Shown here: positions 9,313 through 16,734 of the stretch, piece after piece
Position numbering within the stretch: the first letter of the stretch is position 1
How the letters are laid out: each line of letters begins with the position of its first letter
NCBI GenBank assembly: GCA_903861005.1
Contig: CAIOSP010000068.1
Location: forward strand, 80,693 to 144,692
Origin: an uncultured Pseudomonadota bacterium
GTDB lineage: Bacteria; Myxococcota_A; UBA796; GCA-2862545
DNA length: 64,000 bases
Direction: 5' to 3'
Translations under genes and position numbers: made by a program
The notes under the pieces: generated by a model
Told to the model about the DNA's origin: nothing
Database searches by the model: none
What the model saw: only the letters and a program-made list of their open reading frames with translations

Positions 9313-9640
9313 GTGGGGTCGTCCCACTGCGCGCCCCGGCGGGGCGGGGCTTTCTCGCACGCCCGGCCTGCGGCGCGTCGCTCGCCATTCCCGTGCGGGT
9401 TCGGTTCGTTGTGGGTGCGTCCCACTGTGCACCCTTGCAGGGCGGGGCTTCTGGTGGGAGCGTCCCACTTCGCGCCCCTGCGGGGCGGGGCTTCTTGTGG
9501 GGGCGTCCCACCGCGCGCCCCTGCGGGGCGTGGCTTCTTGTGGGCTCGTCCCACTTCGCGCCCTTGCAGGGCGGGGCACTTTCGCACGCCCGGCCTGCGG
9601 CACGGCGCTCGCCATTCCCGTGCGGGTGGGTGCGTCCCAC
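9313..9640. repeat. 43-bp-period array of paired hairpins
   Basis: The 15-base element GTGGGnnCGTCCCAC starts at 9313, 9411, 9454, 9497, 9540 and 9626. Spacings are 98, 43, 43, 43 and 86 (2 x 43). Each is followed by a second inverted repeat of the form GCCCcTGCgGGGC and then GGGGCTTCTT. The units abut, with no unique spacers. Confidence 0.85.
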
Positions 9641-9698
9641 TTCGCGCCCTGCAGGGCCGGGCATTTTCGCAGACCCGGCCTGCGGCGCGTCGCTCGCC
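9351..9698 (+). repeat. Second dispersed repeat, three direct copies
   Basis: A roughly 48-base element beginning TTTCNCGCACGCCCGGCCTG and ending in CGTGCGGGT occurs at 9351-9400, 9580-9627 and (truncated) 9665-9698, inserted into the 43-bp array. Confidence 0.75.
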
Positions 9699-9723
9699 GC
9701 TTCGGCCGGTCACCCGGGAAAGC

Positions 9724-9783
9724 GGGCCCTTTGGCGCGCCCGTCGGGGAGTTGCGGCGACGTCCGGCTCCGGCAGGCCTGATC
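9724..9783 (+). repeat. Third repeat, direct copy
   Basis: Starts GGGCCCTTTGGCGCGCC and ends CCGGCTCCG...GGCCTGATC. A partial direct relative lies at 10179-10230 (GGGCCCGCTGGCGCGCC). Confidence 0.65.
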
Positions 9784-9836
9784 GCAGGGATCTGCCTCCG
9801 CGGACCTGGAAACGGTCCGCTGCGACAGATCCCTGC
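9784..9836. repeat. Nested perfect palindrome
   Basis: Outer 11-bp arms GCAGGGATCTG / CAGATCCCTGC and inner 7-bp arms GCGGACC / GGTCCGC, separated by 5-base bulges on each side and a 7-base loop (tggaaac). It would form a long stable stem on either strand. Confidence 0.9.
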
Positions 9837-9970
9837 GCGGCCAGCCTGCGCCTGACAGCGCAGCGAAGGGCGCGCCCACGGGCCCTCATCGCGGTTCCGT
9901 GGGGTTTGTTTTCGGGCCCACCGTCGGGTGTTGGCTGCGCGGCGACGTCGGGCAGCTCGGGCGGCTCGGG

Positions 9971-10030
9971 CAGCCCGGCAGCCCGGCAGCCCGGCAGCGC
10001 AGGCAGCGCAGGCAGCGCAGGCAGCGCAGG
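9971..10030. repeat. Tandem 8-bp then 9-bp repeats
   Basis: CAGCCCGG repeated three times (9971-9994), followed directly by CAGCGCAGG repeated four times (9995-10030). Slippage-prone. Confidence 0.9.
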
Positions 10031-10234
10031 GGCGCAGGGGCGCGAGCGCCCGGTGCGCCCGCGGCGACGCAGGCGCTGCCGGAGCGCGTGGGCCTGCGCC
10101 TCCGAGCCCCGTCCGTTCTCCGCGACGCCGGTCCGGCCGACACCCTCGACACCCCCAAACCCCACGGACCCTCCGAAAGGGCCCGCTGGCGCGCCTCCCC
10201 TTCGACGACGTCAGGCTCACTGGCCGCGACGGGG

Positions 10235-10272
10235 TGCGCGCGTGCGGACCGTTAAAGGTCCGTGCGCGCGCA
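10235..10272. repeat. 16-bp inverted repeat
   Basis: Arms 10235-10250 and 10257-10272 pair at 14 of 16 positions around the loop gttaaa. The GCGGACC / GGTCCG core is shared with the palindrome at 9784-9836. Confidence 0.8.
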
Positions 10273-10280
10273 GCCCCGGC

Positions 10281-10337
10281 GATCAGGCCAAGTCGGAGCC
10301 GGGCGCCGCCGACGAGCCAAGGCGCGCCACCGGGCCC
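10281..10337 (-). repeat. Third repeat, inverted copy
   Basis: Reverse complement reads GGGCCCGGTGGCGCGCC ... CCGGCTCCG ... GGCCTGATC, the same ordered blocks as 9724-9783. The two copies form a roughly 500-bp inverted pair. Confidence 0.65.
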
Positions 10338-10362
10338 GTTCTAGGGGTTGCCCGGCCCGAGC

Positions 10363-10395
10363 GGCGAGCGGCGCGCCGCAGGCCGGGTCTGCGAA
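10363..10395 (-). repeat. Inverted copy of the second repeat
   Basis: Matches the reverse complement of 9666-9698 at 32 of 33 positions. It lies about 700 bp from the direct copies, in opposite orientation. Confidence 0.8.
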
Positions 10396-10486
10396 TCCTT
10401 CCCCCACCCGGAGGGTGCGCGGCGGGCCGAGCCTGCACACCAACCCACCCGCCGAGGAACGCCAATAGGCCCCAACCCCAGAAAGC

Positions 10487-10514
10487 AAAAAAGGCGATCA
10501 CCGAAGTGACCGCC
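10487..10514 (-). terminator. Rho-independent terminator
   Basis: On the minus strand a 9-bp stem (GGCGGTCAC / GTGATCGCC, one G-U pair) with a TTCG loop is followed directly by six T. It lies 38 bases beyond the stop of the gene at 10552. It is the clearest intrinsic terminator in the window. Confidence 0.92.
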
Positions 10515-10551
10515 CCTCAGGCCAACAGGCCCGAAACCCGCCGCAGCGAGC

Positions 10552-11322
10552 TTAAGCGAGCGCCTCACGGAAGTGATGCGCGCGATCCTCGACAGCGATC
10601 CAGAACTGCTTCCACGGCCCACGGCCGAGCAGGTCACCCTGGAAGTACATCGGGGGCTTCACCATGGGGAAGCCGGGGGGGACGACGGCGAGCTCCTGGC
10701 GGCGGGACTCAATGAGGTCCTTGTGCTTCTCGAGCTTGCGGACGGTGCCGTCGATCAGCTCGTAGAAGTTGCCGAGGATGGCCTCGAGGTCTTCGCGGGG
10801 GATCTGACCAGAGGCCGCGTCGATCCAGGAGCCACCGAACTGGGTCAGGTAGTTCTTGAAGCTGGCGAAGCCGTGGTTCATCAGGTCGCGAGCGGTGGAC
10901 CACTCGGCGGGCGTGAGCTGGTCCTTGGACTTGAGCAGCGCGTGCAGCCGGCCCAGGCGAACCTCCGTCAGGATCATGGCCTGACGCATGAGCAGCATCA
11001 CGTTCTTGGCGCCTTCCGCGGAGGGGCGCTGCGCGTGCCACTTGAGCTTCTTCAGATGGCGGTCCATGTACTTCTGCATGCCGGCCGCGATGGCGCCTTC
11101 GTCTTCGAAGGTGCTGATCTTGGCGTGGCTGCCGTCGAGCGTCGGGATGGCGCCGAGGAGGGCCTCACCCTCGATCGAGCGCGGGACGTTCAGGCGGTCG
11201 AAGAAGTCGGCGATGCGGTCGGCGGGCTCCTCGGCGAGCACCTGCTCGACGGTGGATGCGAAGTCCGCCTCGGACTTTGCGGCCTGGCGCACGAGGCTGG
11301 AGATGGTCACGGCCTTGGACAT
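10552..11322 (-). CDS. Conserved-looking helical protein of unknown function
   Basis: 256 residues, ATG with GAGGTGA 4 bases upstream. No signal peptide or membrane segment, so cytoplasmic. It is mostly helical and rich in Lys and charged residues. A Pro-rich C-terminus contains VVPPGFPMVKPPMY and ends WKQFWIAVEDRAHHFREA. I recognise no family. It is a single-gene unit: a strong intrinsic terminator follows, and the next gene upstream on this strand starts more than 100 bp away. Codon use matches its neighbours. Confidence 0.75.
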   Translation of the reverse strand: MSKAVTISSLVRQAAKSEADFASTVEQVLAEEPADRIADFFDRLNVPRSIEGEALLGAIPTLDGSHAKISTFEDEGAIAAGMQKYMDRHLKKLKWHAQRPSAEGAKNVMLLMRQAMILTEVRLGRLHALLKSKDQLTPAEWSTARDLMNHGFASFKNYLTQFGGSWIDAASGQIPREDLEAILGNFYELIDGTVRKLEKHKDLIESRRQELAVVPPGFPMVKPPMYFQGDLLGRGPWKQFWIAVEDRAHHFREALA

Positions 11323-11434
11323 TCAGTCACCTCTGTACGGGGAACACACGCGATCAGCCGTGACGCGGAGTTCCCCGGGACCGGCGCCTCTTAATGGATC
11401 CACGTCGAACGTTCAACCCGTGGGGCCAGGACGG

Positions 11435-13099
11435 TCACCAGCGACGGTACGCGGCGCGGGCCGCGAGCAGGGCGCAGGCGTCGAAGTCGGGCGGGGCGCC
11501 CAGGTAGTCGGGGAAAGCGTCACCGCCCTCCAGGACCAGCACGCAGGGGATCGCGATCGCCCGCGCGACGGTCCGTCCGGCCCGATCGGCCACCAGCGCC
11601 ACGCCCGCAGGATCGCTCGTCTGGACCGACGCGAAGGCGGGGCCCAGGGTTCGCTGATCCAGATCCAGCGACGCGCTGGCGCCGCCCTTGAGGTGGAGCG
11701 CGTAGAGCTTGGCCACGCGCGCGGAGAGCCAGTTGTCGGCGCCCTCCTCGGGCAGACCGGACCCCTTGGTGCCCAAGCCCGCGCCCAGCTTGCGGATCAC
11801 CGCGCCCATGTCGTCGCGCTCGTCGGTGCCGGCCACGCCAAAGCACAGGTCGGTGTTGTTCACCAGCGCGTGCAGGATCGGCACGTCGTCCGGGGTGAAG
11901 CCGCGCGGCGACTGGCCCGCGCCCGCACGCGTCACGTTGAAGTCCTGGCCGACCTTGTTGAGCACGGCCGTCTGGTCCGACCCGGCGAGCGCGCCGCCCG
12001 CGCCGTTGGCCAGCAGGGCGTCTTCTCGGGTGGTGAGGCCCAAGCCCACCGCCTGACGGTAGGTGAGCCGCATCGCGCCGCGCTGGCAGGCGCTGGTCGT
12101 CGGATCCGGGGCCGCGAGCAGCGACCAGACCGCGCTCGTGGGCACGCCCTCAGGCGGCGCCAGGTACGGGTCCACGGCCGTCCAGGCGATCAGCCGTGCC
12201 AGGTTGTCGGGCATGCCGCCCTGCTTGATCAGGCGCTCGGACACGTCGCGGTAGGGGTTGCGCGCGCCCAGGTACCAGCCGCTGAACAGCTTCTCGGGCG
12301 CGCCGAAGATGCGCTCCAACTCGGACTTGGTGGCGTCGGACATCTCCGGCCAGCCGAGCGAGCGCGCCCAGGTCGGGTCCTTGGCGGCCTTGGCGACAAG
12401 CTCGGGCAGGTCGACCTTGCCGGTCTCGGGCACGCCGCCGGTGCGACAGATGTCCAGCTCGGTCTTGCAGTCCTGAAGCGAGATCTGCGATGACTCAAGC
12501 TGCGCCGTGGTGGCGACGTTGGACGTGCACTTCCACGCGCCGACCGTCCAGCCGGACATCGCCAGACCAAAGCCCAGGATCCAGACCGGCGACAGGAAGG
12601 TGCGGTTCTTGATGAACTGCTTGGCCGCCGACGCCATGCGACCGGGCACGGTGCGCACGAACGTGGACATCGCGCGGCGCTGCGCCTCCTGCGCGAGCCC
12701 GCTCTGGAGCTGGGCGGCGCGATCTTCGGCGGCGCTGCCCTTGGCGACCGCGGGCTTGGCGGGCTCGCGGATGACCAGGCGGAAGCGGATGCCCTGCGGG
12801 GTGCCGAGCGCGAAGGCGTCGCCGGGGCGCACGACGGCGGGGCCGGTGAGGGCCTCGGGCGCGCCGCGGTCACCGCGGAACAGCCAGACGGTCGCGCCGC
12901 GCTCCACGGGCGACAGGTAGTAGGTGTCGCCGGACTTACGGACGATGCGCGCGTGGTGCGGCTCGACGCCCAGGCCCTCCGTCAGCCGGACCTCGTTGTC
13001 CTCGGCGGTGCCAAGGCGGTACTCGGCCTGATCGATCGGCCCAAAGAACTCGCCGCCGAAGTCTTCGGTGAGCTGCAGGAAGGGCTGGGGCTGCGCCAT
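11435..13099 (-). CDS. FHA-domain protein with one membrane anchor
   Basis: 554 residues from the ATG at 13099 (GAGGA 5 bases upstream). An FHA domain lies at about 25-110 (YRLGTAEDNEVRL, HHARI, and a GD-x-FALG-like final strand), the fold that reads phosphothreonine peptides. One transmembrane helix is at about 168-189 (FLSPVWILGFGLAMSGWTVG), placing the FHA domain in the cytoplasm and the roughly 360-residue C-terminal part outside. The outer part contains four or more Cys and a lysozyme-like hint (RLIAWTAVDPYLAP), too weak to assign. It is divergent from the vWA operon across 141 bp. The nearby Ser/Thr kinase at 7758 is a plausible partner (inference). Confidence 0.8.
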   Translation of the reverse strand: MAQPQPFLQLTEDFGGEFFGPIDQAEYRLGTAEDNEVRLTEGLGVEPHHARIVRKSGDTYYLSPVERGATVWLFRGDRGAPEALTGPAVVRPGDAFALGTPQGIRFRLVIREPAKPAVAKGSAAEDRAAQLQSGLAQEAQRRAMSTFVRTVPGRMASAAKQFIKNRTFLSPVWILGFGLAMSGWTVGAWKCTSNVATTAQLESSQISLQDCKTELDICRTGGVPETGKVDLPELVAKAAKDPTWARSLGWPEMSDATKSELERIFGAPEKLFSGWYLGARNPYRDVSERLIKQGGMPDNLARLIAWTAVDPYLAPPEGVPTSAVWSLLAAPDPTTSACQRGAMRLTYRQAVGLGLTTREDALLANGAGGALAGSDQTAVLNKVGQDFNVTRAGAGQSPRGFTPDDVPILHALVNNTDLCFGVAGTDERDDMGAVIRKLGAGLGTKGSGLPEEGADNWLSARVAKLYALHLKGGASASLDLDQRTLGPAFASVQTSDPAGVALVADRAGRTVARAIAIPCVLVLEGGDAFPDYLGAPPDFDACALLAARAAYRRW

Positions 13100-13240
13100 C
13101 GGCGTCCTCGGCTTGCGCGGGCGACCGTAGCACGGGAGCGGTGCACCGCGCCGCGCGCGCGCTAGGATGCGCGACGTGAGGAAGCCCTGAGCCGTTCCCT
13201 GCTCCCGTCCTCCATCCTCCGGCACGCGGCGCCCGCCTGG

Positions 13241-14242
13241 GTGGCGGGTGTGGGCGCGTGTCTGACCTGGGGGCTTGCTGTACTCGCGCTGGACGCGCTG
13301 CGGCAGGCAAGGTGGAGCGGCGGCGGGTCGCTGATCGACGGCGGCACCGAGGGCGCGCTGCTCCTGTCGGCCATCGCCGCGACGGGGGCTGCGGGCGCGG
13401 TGTGGACCGAGGTCCGCGTGGAGCGCGCGCCGCACCTGGCGGCGGGCCTTGAGGTCGCCCTGGCGGCGCTGGTCGCGCTGTGGGTGTCGGTCCTCGGCGT
13501 GGTGCTCGCCAGCGCGATGGCGCCTTCTGCGTCGGTGCTCGCGCTCCGGGTGCACGTTGGTCCGTTCCTGGCGGCCGGGCTGGGCGCGTCGTTCGGCACG
13601 CTGGCGCCGCGGTTCGCGCGCAGGCTGGTCGAGTGGGCGCAGGTCCGCTGGGAAACGCGCTTCTTCCCGTCGCCGCCTGCGCCGGACGCGGGGATCGTCT
13701 CCAGCTTGGCGCTGCACACGCTGGCTGGCGTCGCGGCGGGCGCGGTGGGCGCGCTGGCCTGGTACCAGGTAGGCATCGCGCTCGGCGATCGGTTCGTCGC
13801 CATGGGGCTCGCCGGCTGGCTGGTCGTCGTGGTGTCGGCGCTGCTGACCACGGGCGTGCCGCTGCGCGCCTTCCAGGGTTGGCTGCGGGTTCGTGTGGGC
13901 ACCCGCGCCGGCTGGCGTGTGCCGCTCGACGCCATGAGCGTGGTGCGGTCTGAGCGCTTCGTCGGAAGCTTCCCCGTAGGCATGGACGTGCACCTGCCCG
14001 CGTCTGAGGGCGTGGCGCCGGTGCACGCGTCGGTGCGCGCGACGCCCGATGGGAACTTCGCGGTGCGCGGGCTGTCTCGTGAGCCGGTGCGGCTGCAGCG
14101 CTTCCTCGAGTGGGTCGATCTGGCCGTGGATCCCTCGCTCCCGGCCCCGCTGGAGACGCCGTTGGTCGACGGCGACCGGGTGCGCCTGGGTGACCGGGTG
14201 GAGATCGAGCTGGTGGTCATCCCGCGGGAGGATGGACCATGA
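13241..14242 (+). CDS. Polytopic membrane protein with C-terminal FHA-like domain
   Basis: 333 residues from the GTG at 13241. About five transmembrane helices lie in residues 1-215 (for example SVLGVVLASAMAP and WLVVVVSALLT). The last 100 residues end VDGDRVRLGDRVEIELVV, with a GSFPVG start and VHASV where FHA proteins have the His-Ala-x segment: a divergent FHA fold. There is no ribosome site before the GTG. GAGGAAG (13178-13184) precedes an in-frame CTG at 13187, which would add 18 residues and complete the first helix, so that may be the true start. The stop overlaps the next gene as ATGA. Confidence 0.72.
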   Translation: MAGVGACLTWGLAVLALDALRQARWSGGGSLIDGGTEGALLLSAIAATGAAGAVWTEVRVERAPHLAAGLEVALAALVALWVSVLGVVLASAMAPSASVLALRVHVGPFLAAGLGASFGTLAPRFARRLVEWAQVRWETRFFPSPPAPDAGIVSSLALHTLAGVAAGAVGALAWYQVGIALGDRFVAMGLAGWLVVVVSALLTTGVPLRAFQGWLRVRVGTRAGWRVPLDAMSVVRSERFVGSFPVGMDVHLPASEGVAPVHASVRATPDGNFAVRGLSREPVRLQRFLEWVDLAVDPSLPAPLETPLVDGDRVRLGDRVEIELVVIPREDGP

Positions 14243-15723
14243 TCGCCGCCCTCCTGTTCGCGGCCGCGCTCGCGCAGACCGCGCCCCCCGCCACGCCCGA
14301 CATCCCGCTCGAAGACTCGGCGTGGCGCGTGTCGACGCCGTGGTCGCCGAGCAGCTCGGGCTACCGCCTCAACGTGCTCGCCGATCGGACGGCGTGCAGC
14401 GCGCGCGGTCGCACCGACGTGGACGCCTGCCTGCCGTGGGTCGACGCGCCCGCCGGACAGCTGCACGTGTCGCTGGAGGTGACCGACGGCGACGCCCCGG
14501 TCGCGTTCGCGCTGAGCAACGAGCGCTTGGTGGTGGGCATCGGAGGCACTGAGGGCTTCATGCCCGTCCCGCGCGAGGACATCGCGGTCGTCCCGCATGA
14601 TCCGGCCGGGTACCGCCAGCTCTACGTGATCCTCATCGACCGGTCCGCGTCGATGTACGATCCGCGCGGGGAGCACCCGCCCGCCATGGCCGACGTGGTC
14701 GGCACGCTGCGCAGCGAGGCGGTCCGCAAGACCTTCTTCCCCGAAGGCGCCGACGTGCGCACCGGCGTGCTGCTGCTCACGTTCAGCGACCACGTCGCGG
14801 GCGTCGCCGGGCAGCCCTGGAAGGACGCGGAGATCCTGGAAGATGACAAGGACTACGACGCCGCCCTCGACCAGCTCCTCTACGTCCCGCCCGCCGCGTA
14901 CACGGACCTGTACGGGGCCGTGGAGACCGTGGTGGACGGCGTCCTGCTCGACCCGGACGTGGCCGCGTTCGTCGACCTGACGCACGCGTACCCGGCGGTG
15001 GTGGTGCTGACCGACGGCTTCCACGATCCGCGCGCGGCGCAGACCTGCGGCGACAACGCGGCCCCGCTGACCGCGCTGCTCGACCGCGTCCGTCGCTCGC
15101 GGACCGCGATCGGCAGGCCCGCCCCGGTGGTCCACGCGGTGGGCTTTGGCCAGCCGTACCGGCCGGAATTCCACGTCCCGGCGCTGGGCACGGAGCGAAT
15201 CACGCCCGAGCTCCTGTGCGGCGCGGACGCGGGACAGCGCATCGACGGCTCGCTGGAGAAGCGCGGCATCGACAACGCGTCGCTCTCCATGCTGGCGGAC
15301 GCGGGCGGCGGCCGCACCTACGTGGGCGAGGACGTGCGTGACCTGGCGACCTTCCTGGCTGGCTCGGTGACGCGCCTGCACAAGTGGTTCGAGGTCTACA
15401 TCCGCCTGGACGCTGAGCGGCACCAGGAGTTCCGCCAGCGCTTCCGCGCGCCCATGCCGCTGCTGCTGCAGGCGAGCGGCCCGCAGCGCGTGGAGTCGCG
15501 CCTGACTTTCTACCCGCACCCGTGGCTCGACGAGCCGCGCGCGGTGTTGGCGCCCGGCGCGCCGTGGTCGTCCCGCGGACGGGTCGGCGCGATCCTGGGC
15601 TGGGTGGTGCTGGCGATTGGCGCGCACCTGTTGGTCGTCGCGCTGGGCGTGGCGTGGCGGCACGGCGCCCGCGCGATCGGTCGACGCGGACTTGAGGCGC
15701 CAGAACCCCCTTCGCCTGGATAG
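14239..15723 (+). CDS. Exported von Willebrand factor A domain protein
   Basis: 494 residues. Signal peptide (MIAALLFAAALAQT) and a C-terminal transmembrane helix at about 450-475 (VGAILGWVVLAIGAHLLVVAL), so a periplasmic domain anchored at its end. The vWA domain spans about 125-390. MIDAS residues are D134-R-S136-A-S138, a Thr in AAYTDLYGAVE and an Asp in VLTDGFHD, so it can bind a divalent ion and a partner. The long insert after LTDGF carries two Cys. Coupled by ATGA overlap to the FHA-like membrane protein and followed 22 bp later by the Pro-rich protein: one operon, probably one membrane complex. Confidence 0.85.
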   Translation: MIAALLFAAALAQTAPPATPDIPLEDSAWRVSTPWSPSSSGYRLNVLADRTACSARGRTDVDACLPWVDAPAGQLHVSLEVTDGDAPVAFALSNERLVVGIGGTEGFMPVPREDIAVVPHDPAGYRQLYVILIDRSASMYDPRGEHPPAMADVVGTLRSEAVRKTFFPEGADVRTGVLLLTFSDHVAGVAGQPWKDAEILEDDKDYDAALDQLLYVPPAAYTDLYGAVETVVDGVLLDPDVAAFVDLTHAYPAVVVLTDGFHDPRAAQTCGDNAAPLTALLDRVRRSRTAIGRPAPVVHAVGFGQPYRPEFHVPALGTERITPELLCGADAGQRIDGSLEKRGIDNASLSMLADAGGGRTYVGEDVRDLATFLAGSVTRLHKWFEVYIRLDAERHQEFRQRFRAPMPLLLQASGPQRVESRLTFYPHPWLDEPRAVLAPGAPWSSRGRVGAILGWVVLAIGAHLLVVALGVAWRHGARAIGRRGLEAPEPPSPG

Positions 15724-15745
15724 GCACCCGCCCGGAGTCTCCTGC

Positions 15746-16693
15746 ATGGCTGGCCCGCCCGACGACATCCCGCGCCCCCCTCGTCCGATGCGACCGGTCC
15801 GTCCGACGCGTCCGGTCGAGGAGACCCTGGCGCCGTCGGTGCCGAACGCGCGCCCGGTCGCGCCGATGCCTGGGGCGCCCGCCGCTCCGGAAGGCCACGC
15901 CGCCACCCGACTGGTCGACCTGCGCGACGTGCGGGCAGGGGAGGAGGAGCCGCCGCCCGCGCCCGCGCCGCCGCCGGTCGCGCCGCCGCCGCGCGCCTCA
16001 CACCCGCTTCCTCCGCCGACCAAGGTGGTGGTGACGGCGCCCGCCGCCGTGGCCCCGCCTCCGGCCGCGGCGTCGCGCACGGGCTCATGGCGTCAGGTGG
16101 CGATCCTCGGCGGCGGGCTCGCGCTGATCGCCGGGTCGGTCGGCGTGCTGGCGTGGGTGGTCTCGCTCACGTCTGAGCCTGAGGTCGCGCCGACGGTGCC
16201 GCCGCCGTCAGATGTCGCGGTCGAGGTCACGCCCCCCCCAGCCACGCCCACCGTCGCCCCGACGCCCGCGCCCTCGCCGCCTGTGCCCGCCCCCGAGGCC
16301 GCGCCCGCTCCGGCGCCCGCCGCCACGTCGGCCCCGCGCCCCAAGCCGCGCGCCACGGCGCCCACGCCCGCCCGCGCGCCCACCGAGCCCGCTGCCGCGC
16401 CGACGCCTGCGCCAACCCCGCCTCCGGCTCCGCGCTCGTCCGGCGGATCCAGCCTGAACGTGAACGTCTCTTCGGACTGGGGTGGGGGGACGCTCATCGT
16501 GATGTGCGGCGGACCGTCCCGACGCATCGATCTGTCGCCCGGAAGCAAGCGAGTGGACGATCTCAGCAGCAGCTGCAGGCTGTACCTGAAGTGTGCGACC
16601 GCGAGCGGCTCGGTGCCTGTCTCCCGGCCTCCTGGCGGCAACATGTCTGTGTCTGGGTGCAACTCTCGATCACCTCAGCCGGTGGCGAGATGA
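15746..16693 (+). CDS. Pro/Ala-rich single-pass membrane protein
   Basis: 315 residues, ATG with GGAG 9 bases upstream. Pro-rich cytoplasmic half (1-110), one transmembrane helix at about 115-140 (VAILGGGLALIAGSVGVLAWVV), a second Pro/Ala/Thr-rich span (145-230) able to cross the periplasm, and a small beta-rich C-terminal domain with four Cys (IVMCGG, SSCRLYLKC, SGCNSR). The overall plan resembles TonB-like or other periplasm-spanning linkers, but no TonB C-terminal motif is present. Third gene of the FHA/vWA operon. Confidence 0.72.
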   Translation: MAGPPDDIPRPPRPMRPVRPTRPVEETLAPSVPNARPVAPMPGAPAAPEGHAATRLVDLRDVRAGEEEPPPAPAPPPVAPPPRASHPLPPPTKVVVTAPAAVAPPPAAASRTGSWRQVAILGGGLALIAGSVGVLAWVVSLTSEPEVAPTVPPPSDVAVEVTPPPATPTVAPTPAPSPPVPAPEAAPAPAPAATSAPRPKPRATAPTPARAPTEPAAAPTPAPTPPPAPRSSGGSSLNVNVSSDWGGGTLIVMCGGPSRRIDLSPGSKRVDDLSSSCRLYLKCATASGSVPVSRPPGGNMSVSGCNSRSPQPVAR

Positions 16694-16734
16694 CCACACA
16701 GCGGTAGACTCCGCCCACAGGGTGGAGGTCGGTC

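Larger units (their letters stand above)
9276..10551. repeat. Non-coding repeat-rich block
   Basis: About 1.28 kb with no credible gene: open frames through it only translate the repeats (poly Gly/Arg/Pro/Ala). It holds a 43-bp-period hairpin array (9313-9640), a second repeat with three direct and one inverted copy, a third repeat with direct and inverted copies, tandem 8- and 9-bp repeats, and two long palindromes. It separates the kinase gene from the FHA/vWA cluster. It ends with a terminator serving the minus-strand gene at 10552. Confidence 0.85.

Noticed and set aside
9313..9640. CRISPR array
   Set aside because: Units are back to back with no unique spacers, stems vary between copies, and no cas gene is present.
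9393..10715. Long plus-strand open frame through the repeat block
   Set aside because: Its translation is only the repeats read as Gly/Arg/Pro/Ala-rich text, other frames are equally open, and it has no ribosome site or recognisable domain.
13162..16080. 972-codon minus-strand open frame opposite the FHA/vWA operon
   Set aside because: It is antisense to three well-supported plus-strand genes; composition is low-complexity Arg/Gly/Ala and no motif appears.
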